Source: Candidatus Nealsoniibacteriota bacterium (GTDB lineage: Bacteria; Patescibacteriota; Minisyncoccia; Minisyncoccales; GWA2-38-27). Taken from it: a DNA stretch of 49,412 nt. Location of the stretch: NCBI GenBank assembly GCA_030616085.1, contig JAUWYA010000003.1, positions 1-49,412 on the forward strand. Reading direction: 5' to 3'. Of this stretch, positions 22,222 to 31,163 are shown one piece after another (within the stretch, counting starts at the first letter, position 1; each line of letters begins with the position of its first letter). Below the pieces are notes generated by a model, which saw only the letters and a program-made list of their open reading frames with translations, had not been told where the DNA came from and ran no database searches. The position numbers and the translations under genes were made by a program.

Positions 22222-24644
22222 TATAAAACAAAATTAATTAATTTTCCAGAAATGAATATTGTTTTTTTGATTTTCTTGCCCTCTGTATATTTTAGCACTC
22301 TATCTCGCAATAAAACAGCCTTTTCAGCTTCTTTCTCTGAAATATCAGCATCAACTTCTATTTTGTCACGGACTTTGCCATTAATCTGAACAACTAAAAT
22401 TATCTTTTTTTCTTTAATCAGTTTTGAATCATATCTTGGCCATTTTTGCTCACAGCATAATCCTTTAAAACCTGCCCTTTCCCAAAGTTCTTCTGTTATA
22501 TGTGGAGCAAAAGGGCTTAATAGAATTAAAAATAAAGAATAATGAATTAAGGAAATTTCTTTTTGCTGTTCCATTTTATTAGCCAAAATCATTAATGAAG
22601 ATATTGCCGTATTAAATTTAAGCAATTCAATGTCTTCTGTTACTTTCTTTATTGTCTTGTGAACTAATTGTTTTAATTCTTTGCCATCTCCTAATTTTTC
22701 TTGAAACTTCCAAACCTTTTCTAAAAATCTTCTTACTCCTTTAACTCCCTTGGTATCCCAGAGAATCATCTGCTCAAAAGGACCTATAAACATCTCATAA
22801 ACTCTCATAGTGTCGGCTCCGTGTTCTTTAACAACTTTCTCAGGACTAATCACATTGCCTTTTGACTTAGACATTTTAATACCTCCTTGCCCAAGAATCA
22901 TCCCATGAGAAGTTCTCTTCTTGTACGGCTCTGAACCAATTGATCTTGGCACTGCTTTAATATCCCTTAAAAACTTATAAATAAAGCGGGAATAAAGCAA
23001 ATGCAGAGTAGTATGCTCCATCCCTCCGTTGTACCAATCAACAGGCATCCAATGTTCAAGCTTTTTTGGATCGGCTAATTTCTTATCATTAATAGGATCG
23101 CAATAGCGAAGATAATACCAATTAGAACCAGCCCAGTTTGGCATAACATCTGTTTCTCTTTGACCTGGTCCTTTGCATTTAGGACATTCAGCATTAACCC
23201 ATTTTTCAACCTTTGCCAAAGGCGACTGACCTTTTTCAGTTGGCTTGTAATTCTTAACCTCAGGCAGTTTGATTGGCAGATCTTGTTCCAATACTGGCTG
23301 CCAGCCGCACTTCTCACATTTTATCATTGGTATTGGTTCGCCCCAATATCTCTGTCTGGAAAAAATCCAATCTCTTAACTTATAATGAACTGCTTTTTTA
23401 GCAAAACCCTTTGCATTGAGCCATTCAGTTATTCTTTCTTTGGCTTGCTCTGACTTTATTCCAGTAAATCTGCCAGAGTTAATTAAAATGCCTTCTCCTT
23501 CATAAGCTTGTTTTGAGGGATCATATTTAGAATCTTTTGGTTTGATAACTTCAATAATAGGAAGATTATATCTTTTAGCAAAATCAAAATCACGCTGATC
23601 ATGAGCTGGTACAGCCATTATAGCGCCTGTGCCGTAATGCATTAAGACATAATCAGCCACAAAAATAGGGATTTTTCTGTTATTAACCGGGTTTGTAGCT
23701 TTAATGCCTTTTATCTCTATGCCTGTTTTTTCTTTATCCTCGCTAATCCTTTCTTTTTCTGCTTTCTTCTTTGATTTCTCAACATAATCTTTAACTTGTT
23801 TGTAATTGCTAATCTTACGTTTAAGCTTTTCAATTAAAGCATGCTCTGGAGCCAATACCAAATATGTACACCCAAACAAAGTATCAGCACGAGTAGTAAA
23901 CCCCGTTAGAGATAAATCTCTAAACGGGGTAAACACAGGGACTGGAAACTTTATCTCAGTTCCCTGGCTCCTTCCTATCCACTCTTTTTGGGAAACTTTA
24001 ACTCTTTCCGGATAATCAACTTTATCTAAATCATGAATTAGTCTATCGGCATATTTGGTAATCCTTAAAAGCCACTGTTCTTTTTCTTTTCTTCCAGCTT
24101 TTTTCCCGCAACGCTCACATTTACCATCAACAACTTCTTCATTGGCTAGACCAATCTTGCAAGATGGACACCAATTAATCGACATTTTAGCTTTGTAAGC
24201 TAATCCTTTTTTAAATAATTGAATAAATATCCATTGAGTCCATTTATAATATGACGGATCAGTAGTATTAATCTCTCTATTCCAATCAAAAGAAAGACCT
24301 AAGTCTTTTTGTTGACGTTTAAAATTAGCTGTATTTTTCCTGGTCACAATCGCTGGATGAGTTCTAGTTTTAATAGCATAGTTTTCAGTAGGCAAACCAA
24401 AAGCATCCCAGCCCATAGGAAATAAAACATTAAAACCTTGCATCCTTTTCTTTCTGGCTAAAATATCTAAAGCAACGTAACTTCTGCAATGGCCAACATG
24501 AAGCCCATCTCCAGAAGGATAAGGAAACTCCACCAAAAGGTAATACTTCGGCTTTTTTGACTTATCCAAAGATGCAAAAACGCCTGTTTCCTCCCATTTC
24601 TTCTGCCATTTTTTCTCAATTTTCTTAGGATTGTATTTTTCCAT
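22221..24644 (-). CDS. leuS: Leucyl-tRNA synthetase, with an element-encoded insertion
   Basis: This 807-residue class I synthetase charges tRNA-Leu. The HIGH-type motif is YPSGDGLHVGH and KMSKS is present as KMSKSKGN. The editing domain contains TRADTLFGCTYLVLAPEH and 'GTGAIMAVPAHDQRD'. A minimal palindromic element at 23901-23929 adds 11 codons (PFRDLSLTGFT) at the entrance to the editing domain. Deleting it with one repeat restores VFTTRADTLFG. Two zinc-binding-like cysteine pairs are seen (CPSC, CERC). The start ATG is 6 bp before another, diverged element (24651-24708). Confidence 0.96.
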   Translation of the reverse strand: MEKYNPKKIEKKWQKKWEETGVFASLDKSKKPKYYLLVEFPYPSGDGLHVGHCRSYVALDILARKKRMQGFNVLFPMGWDAFGLPTENYAIKTRTHPAIVTRKNTANFKRQQKDLGLSFDWNREINTTDPSYYKWTQWIFIQLFKKGLAYKAKMSINWCPSCKIGLANEEVVDGKCERCGKKAGRKEKEQWLLRITKYADRLIHDLDKVDYPERVKVSQKEWIGRSQGTEIKFPVPVFTPFRDLSLTGFTTRADTLFGCTYLVLAPEHALIEKLKRKISNYKQVKDYVEKSKKKAEKERISEDKEKTGIEIKGIKATNPVNNRKIPIFVADYVLMHYGTGAIMAVPAHDQRDFDFAKRYNLPIIEVIKPKDSKYDPSKQAYEGEGILINSGRFTGIKSEQAKERITEWLNAKGFAKKAVHYKLRDWIFSRQRYWGEPIPMIKCEKCGWQPVLEQDLPIKLPEVKNYKPTEKGQSPLAKVEKWVNAECPKCKGPGQRETDVMPNWAGSNWYYLRYCDPINDKKLADPKKLEHWMPVDWYNGGMEHTTLHLLYSRFIYKFLRDIKAVPRSIGSEPYKKRTSHGMILGQGGIKMSKSKGNVISPEKVVKEHGADTMRVYEMFIGPFEQMILWDTKGVKGVRRFLEKVWKFQEKLGDGKELKQLVHKTIKKVTEDIELLKFNTAISSLMILANKMEQQKEISLIHYSLFLILLSPFAPHITEELWERAGFKGLCCEQKWPRYDSKLIKEKKIILVVQINGKVRDKIEVDADISEKEAEKAVLLRDRVLKYTEGKKIKKTIFISGKLINFVL
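23901..23929. repeat. CCCCGTTAG palindromic element, minimal copy inside leuS
   Basis: The 29-bp copy CCCCGTTAGAGAT-AA-ATCTCTAAACGGGG is flanked by TAAA at 23897-23900 and 23930-23933. It adds 33 bp, or 11 codons. One arm has an extra A, which keeps the frame multiple of three with the 1-bp shorter spacer. Confidence 0.93.
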
Positions 24645-24650
24645 ATTTTA

Positions 24651-24708
24651 CCCAGTTGAATAATTTTACTTCAAGTAAAATTAAAATCAAAGATTTTATT
24701 TAACCGGG
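24651..24708. repeat. Diverged palindromic element upstream of leuS
   Basis: CCCAGTTGAAT...ATTTAACCGGG spans 58 bp and has an inner palindrome (TTTTACTT-CAAGTAAAA). Flanks are TTTA and TGAA, so the duplication is lost or absent. It is probably a relative of the CCCCGTTAG family. Confidence 0.45.
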
Positions 24709-24735
24709 TGAATTCTTAATAATAACATAAATCTC

Positions 24736-25479
24736 TTAAATTCTGAACAAGTTTTTAGCGTTTTGAAAGGTGGTTTCAGCGACTCTTTGGAAATCTATGC
24801 CTTTTATTTTGGCAATGTCTTGGACAATGTATTTTATAAAAACAGGCTCGTTGCGTTCAACTCCTGCTTGTGGAGGCGTAAGATAAGGACAATCTGTTTC
24901 AATAAGAATTTTCTCCAAAGGAGTTTTCTCAATCACTTCTTTCAAATCCCTTTTATAAATTATTCCATTAATTCCTAAATAAAATCCCATATCTAAATAT
25001 TGTTTTGCTTGCTCCCAGTTTCCAGTAAAACAATGAATTACTCCTGGAATCTGATAGTCTTTCAAAATCTCCAATAAATCCTCATGCGCCATGCGGCAAT
25101 GAATTATAACTGGTAAATCTAATTCTTTGGCAAAATCCAATTGTTGTGAAAACATTTGTTTTTGTTTTTCTTTAAATAATCCGTAATCTTTAAAACAATC
25201 AAGCCCAATCTCTCCAATTGCAACTACTTTATCAGACTGGCATAATTTTCTATACTTCAAAGCATCAAAGTTCTCATCTTTTGCATGAATAGGATGCAGT
25301 CCAATTGCAGCAAAAATCCCATTATACTTTTCAGCAATTTCTACTGCCTTCTTACTTGTCTCATATTTTGAACCGACATTTATCATCCAAATATCTTCAT
25401 CCAAAGAACGTTTGATAACTTTATCAAAATCACGGTTAAAAGCCTTAAAATTAAGATGCGCGTGAGTATCTATTAACAT
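24736..25479 (-). CDS. tatD: TatD family metal-dependent deoxyribonuclease
   Basis: This 247-residue TIM-barrel hydrolase has the metal ligands in order: DTHAHLNF at the N-terminus, EIGLDCF (Glu ligand), PVIIHCRMA, GVIHCFTGN, and ETDCPYL near the C-terminus. TatD enzymes act as 3'-5' DNA exonucleases in repair or DNA turnover. It is downstream of metG and its small follower on the same strand, separated by a hairpin repeat. It is full length. Confidence 0.92.
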   Translation of the reverse strand: MLIDTHAHLNFKAFNRDFDKVIKRSLDEDIWMINVGSKYETSKKAVEIAEKYNGIFAAIGLHPIHAKDENFDALKYRKLCQSDKVVAIGEIGLDCFKDYGLFKEKQKQMFSQQLDFAKELDLPVIIHCRMAHEDLLEILKDYQIPGVIHCFTGNWEQAKQYLDMGFYLGINGIIYKRDLKEVIEKTPLEKILIETDCPYLTPPQAGVERNEPVFIKYIVQDIAKIKGIDFQRVAETTFQNAKNLFRI

Positions 25480-25514
25480 GCCTTCATCTTATCTAAATAT
25501 ATATATAATTTCAA

Positions 25515-25558
25515 ATAAGAACCCCGCCTTCGGCAAGAACCTTAATTCGCTAAGGTAT
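25515..25558. repeat. Hairpin repeat, ACCTTAGCGAATCAAGG family, copy 2 (inverted)
   Basis: Read on the minus strand: ATACCTTAGCGAATTAAGGTTCT-TGCC-GAA-GGCGGGGTTCTTAT. It matches the copies at 1905 and 34444-34526, with a different but still paired GAA-loop stem (TTGCC/GGCGG includes wobble). It lies between tatD and the 84-residue gene. Confidence 0.75.
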
Positions 25559-25583
25559 GAATATATTTTCTTGAATTAAAAAA

Positions 25584-25602
25584 GGGCGACATTAAGTCAC
25601 CC
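25584..25602 (-). terminator. Intrinsic terminator overlapping the stop of the 84-residue gene
   Basis: On the minus strand GGGTGAC-TTAAT-GTCGCCC followed by TTTTTTAATTC. The stop codon TAA lies in the loop. It ends the metG transcript unit. Confidence 0.9.
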
Positions 25603-25846
25603 CTAACATTTCTTTAGTTTTTTGCAATAAATCCATTCCATGAGATCTGTTAAAGCTCTTGCCTGATTTAACAACTTCCAATGCGGCCATAACTCGTTTA
25701 AACACAATATGCTTATCTATTACTAACAAATGATCAAACGTAATCCATACAGAACTATTATTATAATAGTCAGCAAAAGCATGGTAGCCACAAGCCCAAG
25801 AAAGCTCAACTAAAAAAGAATATAAAGCGCTATAAATTTCTGTCAA
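25592..25846 (-). CDS. Orphan protein, 84 residues, following metG
   Basis: The protein (TEIYSALYSFLVELSWACGYHAFADYYNN...) is rich in aromatic residues in its first half and has a basic C-terminal helix. I do not recognise it. The only usable start is a TTG at 25846 that overlaps the metG TGA (TTGA), which implies translational coupling. TTGACA-16-TATATT also occurs at the start of the gene but points to a transcript with no later start codon, so it is probably chance. The stop codon lies inside the terminator loop. Confidence 0.55.
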   Translation of the reverse strand: MTEIYSALYSFLVELSWACGYHAFADYYNNSSVWITFDHLLVIDKHIVFKRVMAALEVVKSGKSFNRSHGMDLLQKTKEMLGVT

Positions 25847-27294
25847 ATTTTTGGGAATAACAGTTTACCTCTTTTTTTATTTACAAATTCTCCGGTTTTT
25901 TTATCTCTGGCTATTTCTTTAATAATTCTATCTGATGTTTCTGGCAAAAACGGCTGAAGCAATTCAGCTATATTATCTAAAACAATCAATAAATTGCCTA
26001 AAACTTGGGGAGAATTTTCTTTCTTCTCCCATGGTTTTTCTTTTTCAATATATTTATCACAAAAGCTAATCAAATCCCAAATTGATTTCAATGCTTCATT
26101 GAATTTGAATCCTTCCAATGCTTTTTTATAATTCTTCCGAGTTTCTTTAATTTTTGGTTCTACGGTTTTAAGATTATTTTCTTTAAAACCTATTCCGTCT
26201 GCCATTACTCTTACCCGGGCAAGTAAGTTTCCGATCCCAGAAGCTAAATCAGAATTGTATCTTTGCTCAAACTTTTCATAAGTAAAGTCACCATCTTCAG
26301 CAGAAGGAATTTCTCTTAAAAGAAAATATCTAACAGCGTCTGTTCTGTATTTTTCAACCAGCTCAAAAGGATCAATCACATTGCCTAATGATTTAGACAT
26401 CTTTTGTCCTTCAGAGGTTAAATAGCCGTGAACAAAAATTGTGTTTGGTAAGCTTAATTTAGCAGAAAGAAGCATTGCTATCCAATATATCCCGTGAAAT
26501 CTTAAAATCCCTTTTCCAATGATGTGTAATTTATTATCGTTTTTCCGCCAGAATTCTTGAAACTTTTTGCTATTATCTGCGTATCCCAAAGCATTGATAT
26601 AGTTGCTTAAAGCGTCGTACCACGTCCAAACAATCTGACTAGAATCCCCTGGCACTGATATTCCCCATCCGTGTCCACGTTCTGCAGAACGAGAAATACA
26701 AAAATCTTGCAATCCAGAATTTATAAAACTTAAAACTTCATTCTTGCGAGTTTGAGGAATTATTTTAACTTTATCTTGCTCAATAATCTTTTTTAATTCA
26801 TTTTGATATTTTGAAAGCCGGAAAAAATAGTTTTCTTCCTCTACTAATTCTGGCTTTACTTTATGTTCAGGACAAAGACCGTTTTCAAGTTCGTTTTCTT
26901 TGTAAAATTCCTCACAACCCACACAATAAAGCCCTTCATAATTCTTCTTGTAGATATCTTTTTTGCAGGCCAACCAAAGTTTCTGAGCTCCTTTGATATG
27001 TCGTTTTTCAGTAGTCTTAATAAAATCATCAAAAGATAAATTTAGAACTTTTTTCAGCTCATAAAATTTCTTAGCATTTCTATCAACCAATTTTTTGGTG
27101 CTTATTTCTTCTTTTTCAGCTGCTTGAATATTTTTCAAACTATTTTCGTCTGTCCCAGTCAAAAAGAAAACTTCCTCGCCCAAAAGCCGATGGTATCGCG
27201 CCATAACATCTGCTTGAATAATCTCTAAAGCAAAACCAAGATGGGGAGACGAGTTGACATATGGAACTGCTGTTGAGACATATAGTTTTTTCAT
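25843..27294 (-). CDS. metG: Methionyl-tRNA synthetase
   Basis: This 483-residue class I synthetase charges initiator and elongator tRNA-Met. The HIGH-type motif is SSPHLGFALEI, and KMSKSLGN is intact. The zinc-knuckle region is a single pair-type insertion (YCVGCEEFY...GLCPEHK). It lacks the C-terminal tRNA-binding (EMAP/Trbp111) domain that many bacterial enzymes carry, as expected for a compact type. A promoter-like TTGTTA-17-TATTTT lies 20-50 nt upstream, with AAAGGAT before the ATG. Confidence 0.95.
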   Translation of the reverse strand: MKKLYVSTAVPYVNSSPHLGFALEIIQADVMARYHRLLGEEVFFLTGTDENSLKNIQAAEKEEISTKKLVDRNAKKFYELKKVLNLSFDDFIKTTEKRHIKGAQKLWLACKKDIYKKNYEGLYCVGCEEFYKENELENGLCPEHKVKPELVEEENYFFRLSKYQNELKKIIEQDKVKIIPQTRKNEVLSFINSGLQDFCISRSAERGHGWGISVPGDSSQIVWTWYDALSNYINALGYADNSKKFQEFWRKNDNKLHIIGKGILRFHGIYWIAMLLSAKLSLPNTIFVHGYLTSEGQKMSKSLGNVIDPFELVEKYRTDAVRYFLLREIPSAEDGDFTYEKFEQRYNSDLASGIGNLLARVRVMADGIGFKENNLKTVEPKIKETRKNYKKALEGFKFNEALKSIWDLISFCDKYIEKEKPWEKKENSPQVLGNLLIVLDNIAELLQPFLPETSDRIIKEIARDKKTGEFVNKKRGKLLFPKI

Positions 27295-27314
27295 AAAATT
27301 AATCCTTTAATCGT

Positions 27315-27343
27315 AAAATAACATTTTTCTTAGCTTTTAACAA
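27315..27343 (-). promoter_or_regulatory. Probable metG promoter
   Basis: TTGTTA (27338-27343), 17 bp, TATTTT (27315-27320). A six-codon ORF (MSENRY) with GGGGGA upstream lies further 5' (about 27400-27425) but is too short to call. Confidence 0.45.
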
Positions 27344-27481
27344 GTCTTTTTTTCTTTTCTCATGTCTCAATAGAGGTTCTAATAAAATAAAAAGCATTAA
27401 TAACGATTTTCGCTCATTTATAGTTATCCCCCAACAATCTTTTCTATGAATAACGCCCCTTTTATCTATTAACTAATAAAA

Positions 27482-27513
27482 AGGCCTGTTCATTTCACGA
27501 ACAGGCCTGTTTT
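27482..27513. terminator. Bidirectional intrinsic terminator downstream of the AI-2E permease gene
   Basis: AGGCCTGTTC-ATTTCA-CGAACAGGCCT flanked by T runs on both strands (GTTTTTTTG on plus, TTTTTATTAG on minus). The AI-2E gene stops at 27541, so it ends that minus-strand transcript. Confidence 0.88.
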
Positions 27514-27540
27514 TTTTGTTTTTTTTATCAGCTATCTTTA

Positions 27541-28569
27541 TTATACCACTACTGAATCTCCATCTCTTCTTTTTTCCAGAAATTCCTTAAAGAATTCAAA
27601 CAATATACCAAATAAAGGAATAGCTAAAACTGCTCCTAATAATCCCCAGAGATTTGCTCCAACAACCAAAGAAATTAAAACCAAGGCAGGAGGCAAACCA
27701 ACAAATTTCTTCATTAATATTGGAGACAAAATACTTCCTTCAATCTGCTGTATCAAACCAAAAGCAATTAACACGAAAATTGCCTTGAATATTTCTACTG
27801 GAAAAACAGTTAAGAAAAGGACTACAGCTGTTAAAAGTGGACCTACATAAGGAATGAAATTAAATACGCCAGCAAACAATGCCAAAGTAAAAGGATACCT
27901 CACATTAAAAAGAACGAATGTAATGTATGAGGCAAGCCCAACAAATAAACATGCTAACATTCTTGCACCAAACCAGCCTGCCACTTTTCTCTGACATCTT
28001 GCCCAGACATTCAAAACCTGAGCCTCATATTTTTTTGGAAATAAAAGCATTAAAGTTCTTTCAATGCCTTTTTCTTCCAAAGAAAGAAATATAGCAGTAA
28101 CAATAACAAATAAAGCGCTAAACACTCCGCCGAAAACACTAAATAATACGCTGAAAATATTATCTGCCATTCCTTCCAAAGTACCTCCTAATGCTTTTAG
28201 AAAACTCTCAATATTTTCAAAGGCCTGAAAACCAAGGCCCTTTAAAGGAGGAGAAATCTTTTCAAAATATTCAGGAAAAGCTTCTAAAAATGCCTGGATT
28301 TCAGAAATAAAAATAGGGACTATTGAATAAATCAAAATGCTTAATATCCCAAAAACACCTACATACATAAGAACAACCGCAAGACCACGAGGTATTTTTC
28401 TCTTATGTAAAAAACTAATAGCTGGATTAAACAAGACAGAAATCGTCAAAGCAAAAATAAACCAAATTAAAATATCCCTAATTGAATAAAGAATATAAAA
28501 ACAGGCAACTGCAATAGAAATCTTTGCAATTGTTCTCCAAGAAATATCTAATAGTTTTTCTTGATCCAT
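27541..28569 (-). CDS. AI-2E family transporter (PerM-like permease)
   Basis: The 342-residue protein has about eight membrane helices and the family core 'RKIPRGLAVVLMYVGVFGI', 'GVFNFIPYVGPLLTAVV', and 'QQIEGSILSPILMKKFVGLPPALVLISLVVGANLWGLLGAVLAIPL'. Members export a range of small solutes; AI-2 itself is known only for a few. It is 4 bp downstream of the M16 protease gene, so both are co-transcribed. Substrate unknown. Confidence 0.9.
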   Translation of the reverse strand: MDQEKLLDISWRTIAKISIAVACFYILYSIRDILIWFIFALTISVLFNPAISFLHKRKIPRGLAVVLMYVGVFGILSILIYSIVPIFISEIQAFLEAFPEYFEKISPPLKGLGFQAFENIESFLKALGGTLEGMADNIFSVLFSVFGGVFSALFVIVTAIFLSLEEKGIERTLMLLFPKKYEAQVLNVWARCQRKVAGWFGARMLACLFVGLASYITFVLFNVRYPFTLALFAGVFNFIPYVGPLLTAVVLFLTVFPVEIFKAIFVLIAFGLIQQIEGSILSPILMKKFVGLPPALVLISLVVGANLWGLLGAVLAIPLFGILFEFFKEFLEKRRDGDSVVV

Positions 28570-28573
28570 AGTA

Positions 28574-29845
28574 TTAACTTAGTTTTAGTTTTAAGATTTT
28601 TTGGAATCTTCTCTTATCTTTAAATGGCCCTATCAAAGCCAAGTTTAATTTTTCTGGCTTAAAAACATCTTTACTAACTTCCAGAATGTCATTAACGCTT
28701 ACTTTATTAATTTTAGCATAAATTTGTTCAGGAGTTAAAATCTTTTCTTCTAAAAGATCTTGCGATCCATAAAAAGATGCTTGAGCGTCAGAAGCCTCAA
28801 AGAGCAAAGTCATTTTTCCTTTAAAATGATCTTTTGCCTTTTTAAGCTCTTTTGCTGAAATCTTATTCTTAGCTATTTTTCTATATTCATTCAAAACAGC
28901 AGAGATAGCTTTTTCAACTCTGTTATTATCTACACCTGCCTGAGTAACTAAAAATCCTGTGTCAGGATCAGAAGAAACAGCGGTCTTAACATAATAAGCA
29001 AGGCCTAACTGTTCTCTAATCTTGATAAATAAACGAGAGCTCATCATTCCTCCCAATATTAAGCCCAAAAGTCCTAAAGTAAATCTCTGGCTATGAAAAA
29101 GATTATACCCCCTCACCCCTAAGCAAAAATGAGTTTGATCAGTTTCTTTATTTTTTAACAAACAATTAGGTTTTGTCTGTTTCTCAATAACTAATGGTTT
29201 TTCAATAATCTCCTTATCTTTTATATTTGAGAAATATCTCTTTATCTTATTTATTGCTTTGTCAGAAATATTTCCTGCTACGCAAACAATAGTATTAGAA
29301 GCAGTATATTGAGTTTTCATATAATCAACTAATTGATTTCTAGATATAGCTAAGACGCTTTCTTTGGTTCCAGCAATGTCTCTTCCAGCTGGCTGATCTC
29401 CATACAATACTTTATTCCATAAGCTCTGAACATAAGAAGACGGATGATCATGATACATGTTAATTTCCTCAATAATAACTGCTTTTTCTTTCTTAATCTC
29501 TTTAGGATCTAATTTTGAATTCAAGTAGATATCAGAAATCACATCCAAAGCCAAATCAAAATGCTTGACGTCAACTTTGGCAAAATATCCAGTATAATCT
29601 TCGCCAGTAAAAGCATTGTATATTCCTCCTACTCTGTCTAAGGGCTCAGAAATAAAGATATGACCAGGCCTTTTCTTGGTTCCTTTAAACAATAGATGCT
29701 CTAAAAGGTGAGAAATGCCATTAATCTCTTTTTTCTCATACTTAGATCCGGTTCCAACCAAAACTAAACTGGTTACTGCCTTAGTCCCCTTTTGAGGAAC
29801 AATAATAATCCTTAATCCATTTTTCAAGGTTATTTTCTTAAACAT
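28574..29845 (-). CDS. M16 family zinc metallopeptidase
   Basis: The 423-residue peptidase has the inverted zinc motif HxxEH as HLLEHLLFKGTKKRP, with the downstream glutamate in 'VIIEEINMYHDHP'. The second, inactive half shows 'GGMMSSRLFIKIREQLGLAYYVKT'. These are the features of bacterial processing-peptidase-like M16B proteins, usually working as dimers. The substrate is unknown. It is 1 bp from hepT and 4 bp from the permease gene. Confidence 0.92.
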   Translation of the reverse strand: MFKKITLKNGLRIIIVPQKGTKAVTSLVLVGTGSKYEKKEINGISHLLEHLLFKGTKKRPGHIFISEPLDRVGGIYNAFTGEDYTGYFAKVDVKHFDLALDVISDIYLNSKLDPKEIKKEKAVIIEEINMYHDHPSSYVQSLWNKVLYGDQPAGRDIAGTKESVLAISRNQLVDYMKTQYTASNTIVCVAGNISDKAINKIKRYFSNIKDKEIIEKPLVIEKQTKPNCLLKNKETDQTHFCLGVRGYNLFHSQRFTLGLLGLILGGMMSSRLFIKIREQLGLAYYVKTAVSSDPDTGFLVTQAGVDNNRVEKAISAVLNEYRKIAKNKISAKELKKAKDHFKGKMTLLFEASDAQASFYGSQDLLEEKILTPEQIYAKINKVSVNDILEVSKDVFKPEKLNLALIGPFKDKRRFQKILKLKLS

Positions 29846-29846
29846 A

Positions 29847-30200
29847 TTATTCTTTTATTCCGAATTCTTTTTTTAGTATCTTTGAAACTTTCTTTTTTAA
29901 TTCTGGTATATCTTTTTTAACAATTTTAAAAGTAAGTTTTAAGTCAACGCCAAAATAATCGTGAATAAGAATATCTCTAGTGCCAGCAATTCTTTTCCAT
30001 TCAATATCAGAATATTTATTCTTAAAACTACTCGGTATATTCTTTACTGCCTCTCCTATGATTCCTATCCTTCTCATAACAGCATCTTGGATTATTTCAG
30101 ATTTTAAAAATTCATCTTTAGAAATTCCTTTTGTAAAATCTTCTATTCTTTCTATACTTTCTAAAATATGAAGAAGAAATATTTTTATATCCTTTTTCAT
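29847..30200 (-). CDS. hepT: HepT-type toxin of a HepT-MntA (type VII) toxin-antitoxin pair
   Basis: This 117-residue helical HEPN-domain RNase carries the RX4HXY catalytic motif as RDILIHDY. HEPN RNases of this type cut mRNA or tRNA and are neutralised by AMPylation of the motif tyrosine by their partner. The partner gene lies directly upstream and overlaps by 4 nt, the standard arrangement. The pair sits between an aaRS region and a protease gene with no phage signs. Confidence 0.9.
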   Translation of the reverse strand: MKKDIKIFLLHILESIERIEDFTKGISKDEFLKSEIIQDAVMRRIGIIGEAVKNIPSSFKNKYSDIEWKRIAGTRDILIHDYFGVDLKLTFKIVKKDIPELKKKVSKILKKEFGIKE

Positions 30201-30487
30201 AAAATTGCTTTTTGTTCTTTTAAAATTATACTCCTTAGAAGAGGGTGAATAGAATCATAGGTTAAAATATCTACTTTTTCACTTAACTTTTTCTCCAGTT
30301 CAAGCTTTAATCCTACCAAATCTAATAAACTTTTATCATCTTTTCTAAATTCTATCAAAATATCGATGTCGCTATTCTTGTTATTTTCTCCTCTAACAAA
30401 AGAACCGAAAACAGCCGCCTTTTTAACATCGTGGCTTTTTAAAATCGGGGTTATCTTCTTCTTTATTTTTGCGATATCCTTGGTCAT
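30197..30487 (-). CDS. mntA: MntA-type antitoxin (minimal nucleotidyltransferase)
   Basis: The 96-residue protein has the Pol-beta-like motif GSFVRGENNKNSDIDILIEF (GSx10DxD), which transfers AMP to the HepT tyrosine. Full length for the family. It overlaps hepT by 4 nt. No separate promoter is clear between it and the terminator at 30540-30564, so transcription may start within 30488-30530. Confidence 0.9.
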   Translation of the reverse strand: MTKDIAKIKKKITPILKSHDVKKAAVFGSFVRGENNKNSDIDILIEFRKDDKSLLDLVGLKLELEKKLSEKVDILTYDSIHPLLRSIILKEQKAIL

Positions 30488-30539
30488 TATTTTATTATAT
30501 CAAAACGAACGTCCAAAATCAAGAAAAAATCTATAAGAA

Positions 30540-30564
30540 AACCCTGCACATTCTATGCAGGGTT
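30540..30564 (-). terminator. Intrinsic terminator of the 165-residue orphan gene
   Basis: On the minus strand AACCCTGCAT-AGA-ATGTGCAGGGTT with a one-base bulge, then TTCTTAT. It ends the orphan unit upstream of mntA. Confidence 0.75.
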
Positions 30565-30594
30565 TAAAAACTAAAATTCTAAGAGCTCAAGAAC

Positions 30595-31092
30595 TTACTT
30601 GTGAGGACGGCAGAAAATCCATAGAAAATCAGAATGCCAGAAGCTGTGAGGACCAGCATAGATGCCGTCGAGCCAAAGTTCAGAATCGTCGCACTCCAGA
30701 CAGAACACGCTCGGACCGCCAGATGAAACAGTGATTAACTCCATTCCAGCAAGAAACCACTCTTTATTGGGCTGATCATGGTAATCTAATCTGAGCTGAT
30801 GACCAATCCAGGCTGGGCATTTTTGGAAACCTAGCCGATCTGCACCAACAAATACTTCCTCAGTAGTCCCGCCTTCTTTCTTGCCAGTCAATTGAGCCGT
30901 AATTAGCAAAAAAAGATCATACTTCTGCTCTGTATCGCTAAACGAATCTCTGAAATCAGGCTTAGACGTAATATCTTTTGCCCAATTGCTGATTTGGCAG
31001 TTCTTTGCTTTCAACGCAGTAAGAAATGCTTTTGGAGAGTTCAATGCGGCATCACGAATGATGCTTCTCCAAACTGGAATTTTTTCAGACAT
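30595..31092 (-). CDS. Orphan protein, 165 residues
   Basis: The soluble protein is rich in Trp and Cys (SQ: five cysteines; C-terminal half 'VFCLECDDSELWLDGIYAGPHSFWHSDFLWIFCRPHK'). The N-terminal half is helical (RDAALNSPKAFLTALKAKN). I do not recognise a family. AAGAAAGGA lies 9 nt before the ATG, a near-perfect promoter lies at 31168-31196, and a terminator follows, so it is an independent unit. Codon and base composition are somewhat more GC-rich than its neighbours, which may hint at later arrival. Confidence 0.72.
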   Translation of the reverse strand: MSEKIPVWRSIIRDAALNSPKAFLTALKAKNCQISNWAKDITSKPDFRDSFSDTEQKYDLFLLITAQLTGKKEGGTTEEVFVGADRLGFQKCPAWIGHQLRLDYHDQPNKEWFLAGMELITVSSGGPSVFCLECDDSELWLDGIYAGPHSFWHSDFLWIFCRPHK

Positions 31093-31163
31093 GGTATGCC
31101 GTCCTTTCTTAAATATTAAATAAATGTACTGTTATAGATTAAACGCAATGCTTAATCTTTTGT

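Noticed and set aside
25815-25846. Promoter TTGACA-16-TATATT at the start of the 84-residue gene
   Set aside because: A transcript from it would lack any start codon for that frame; the TTGACA is the TTG start plus the next codon and seems coincidental.
27395-27430. Leader peptide MSENRY upstream of metG
   Set aside because: Only six codons with no regulatory codon pattern (no Met run) and a separate promoter closer to metG.
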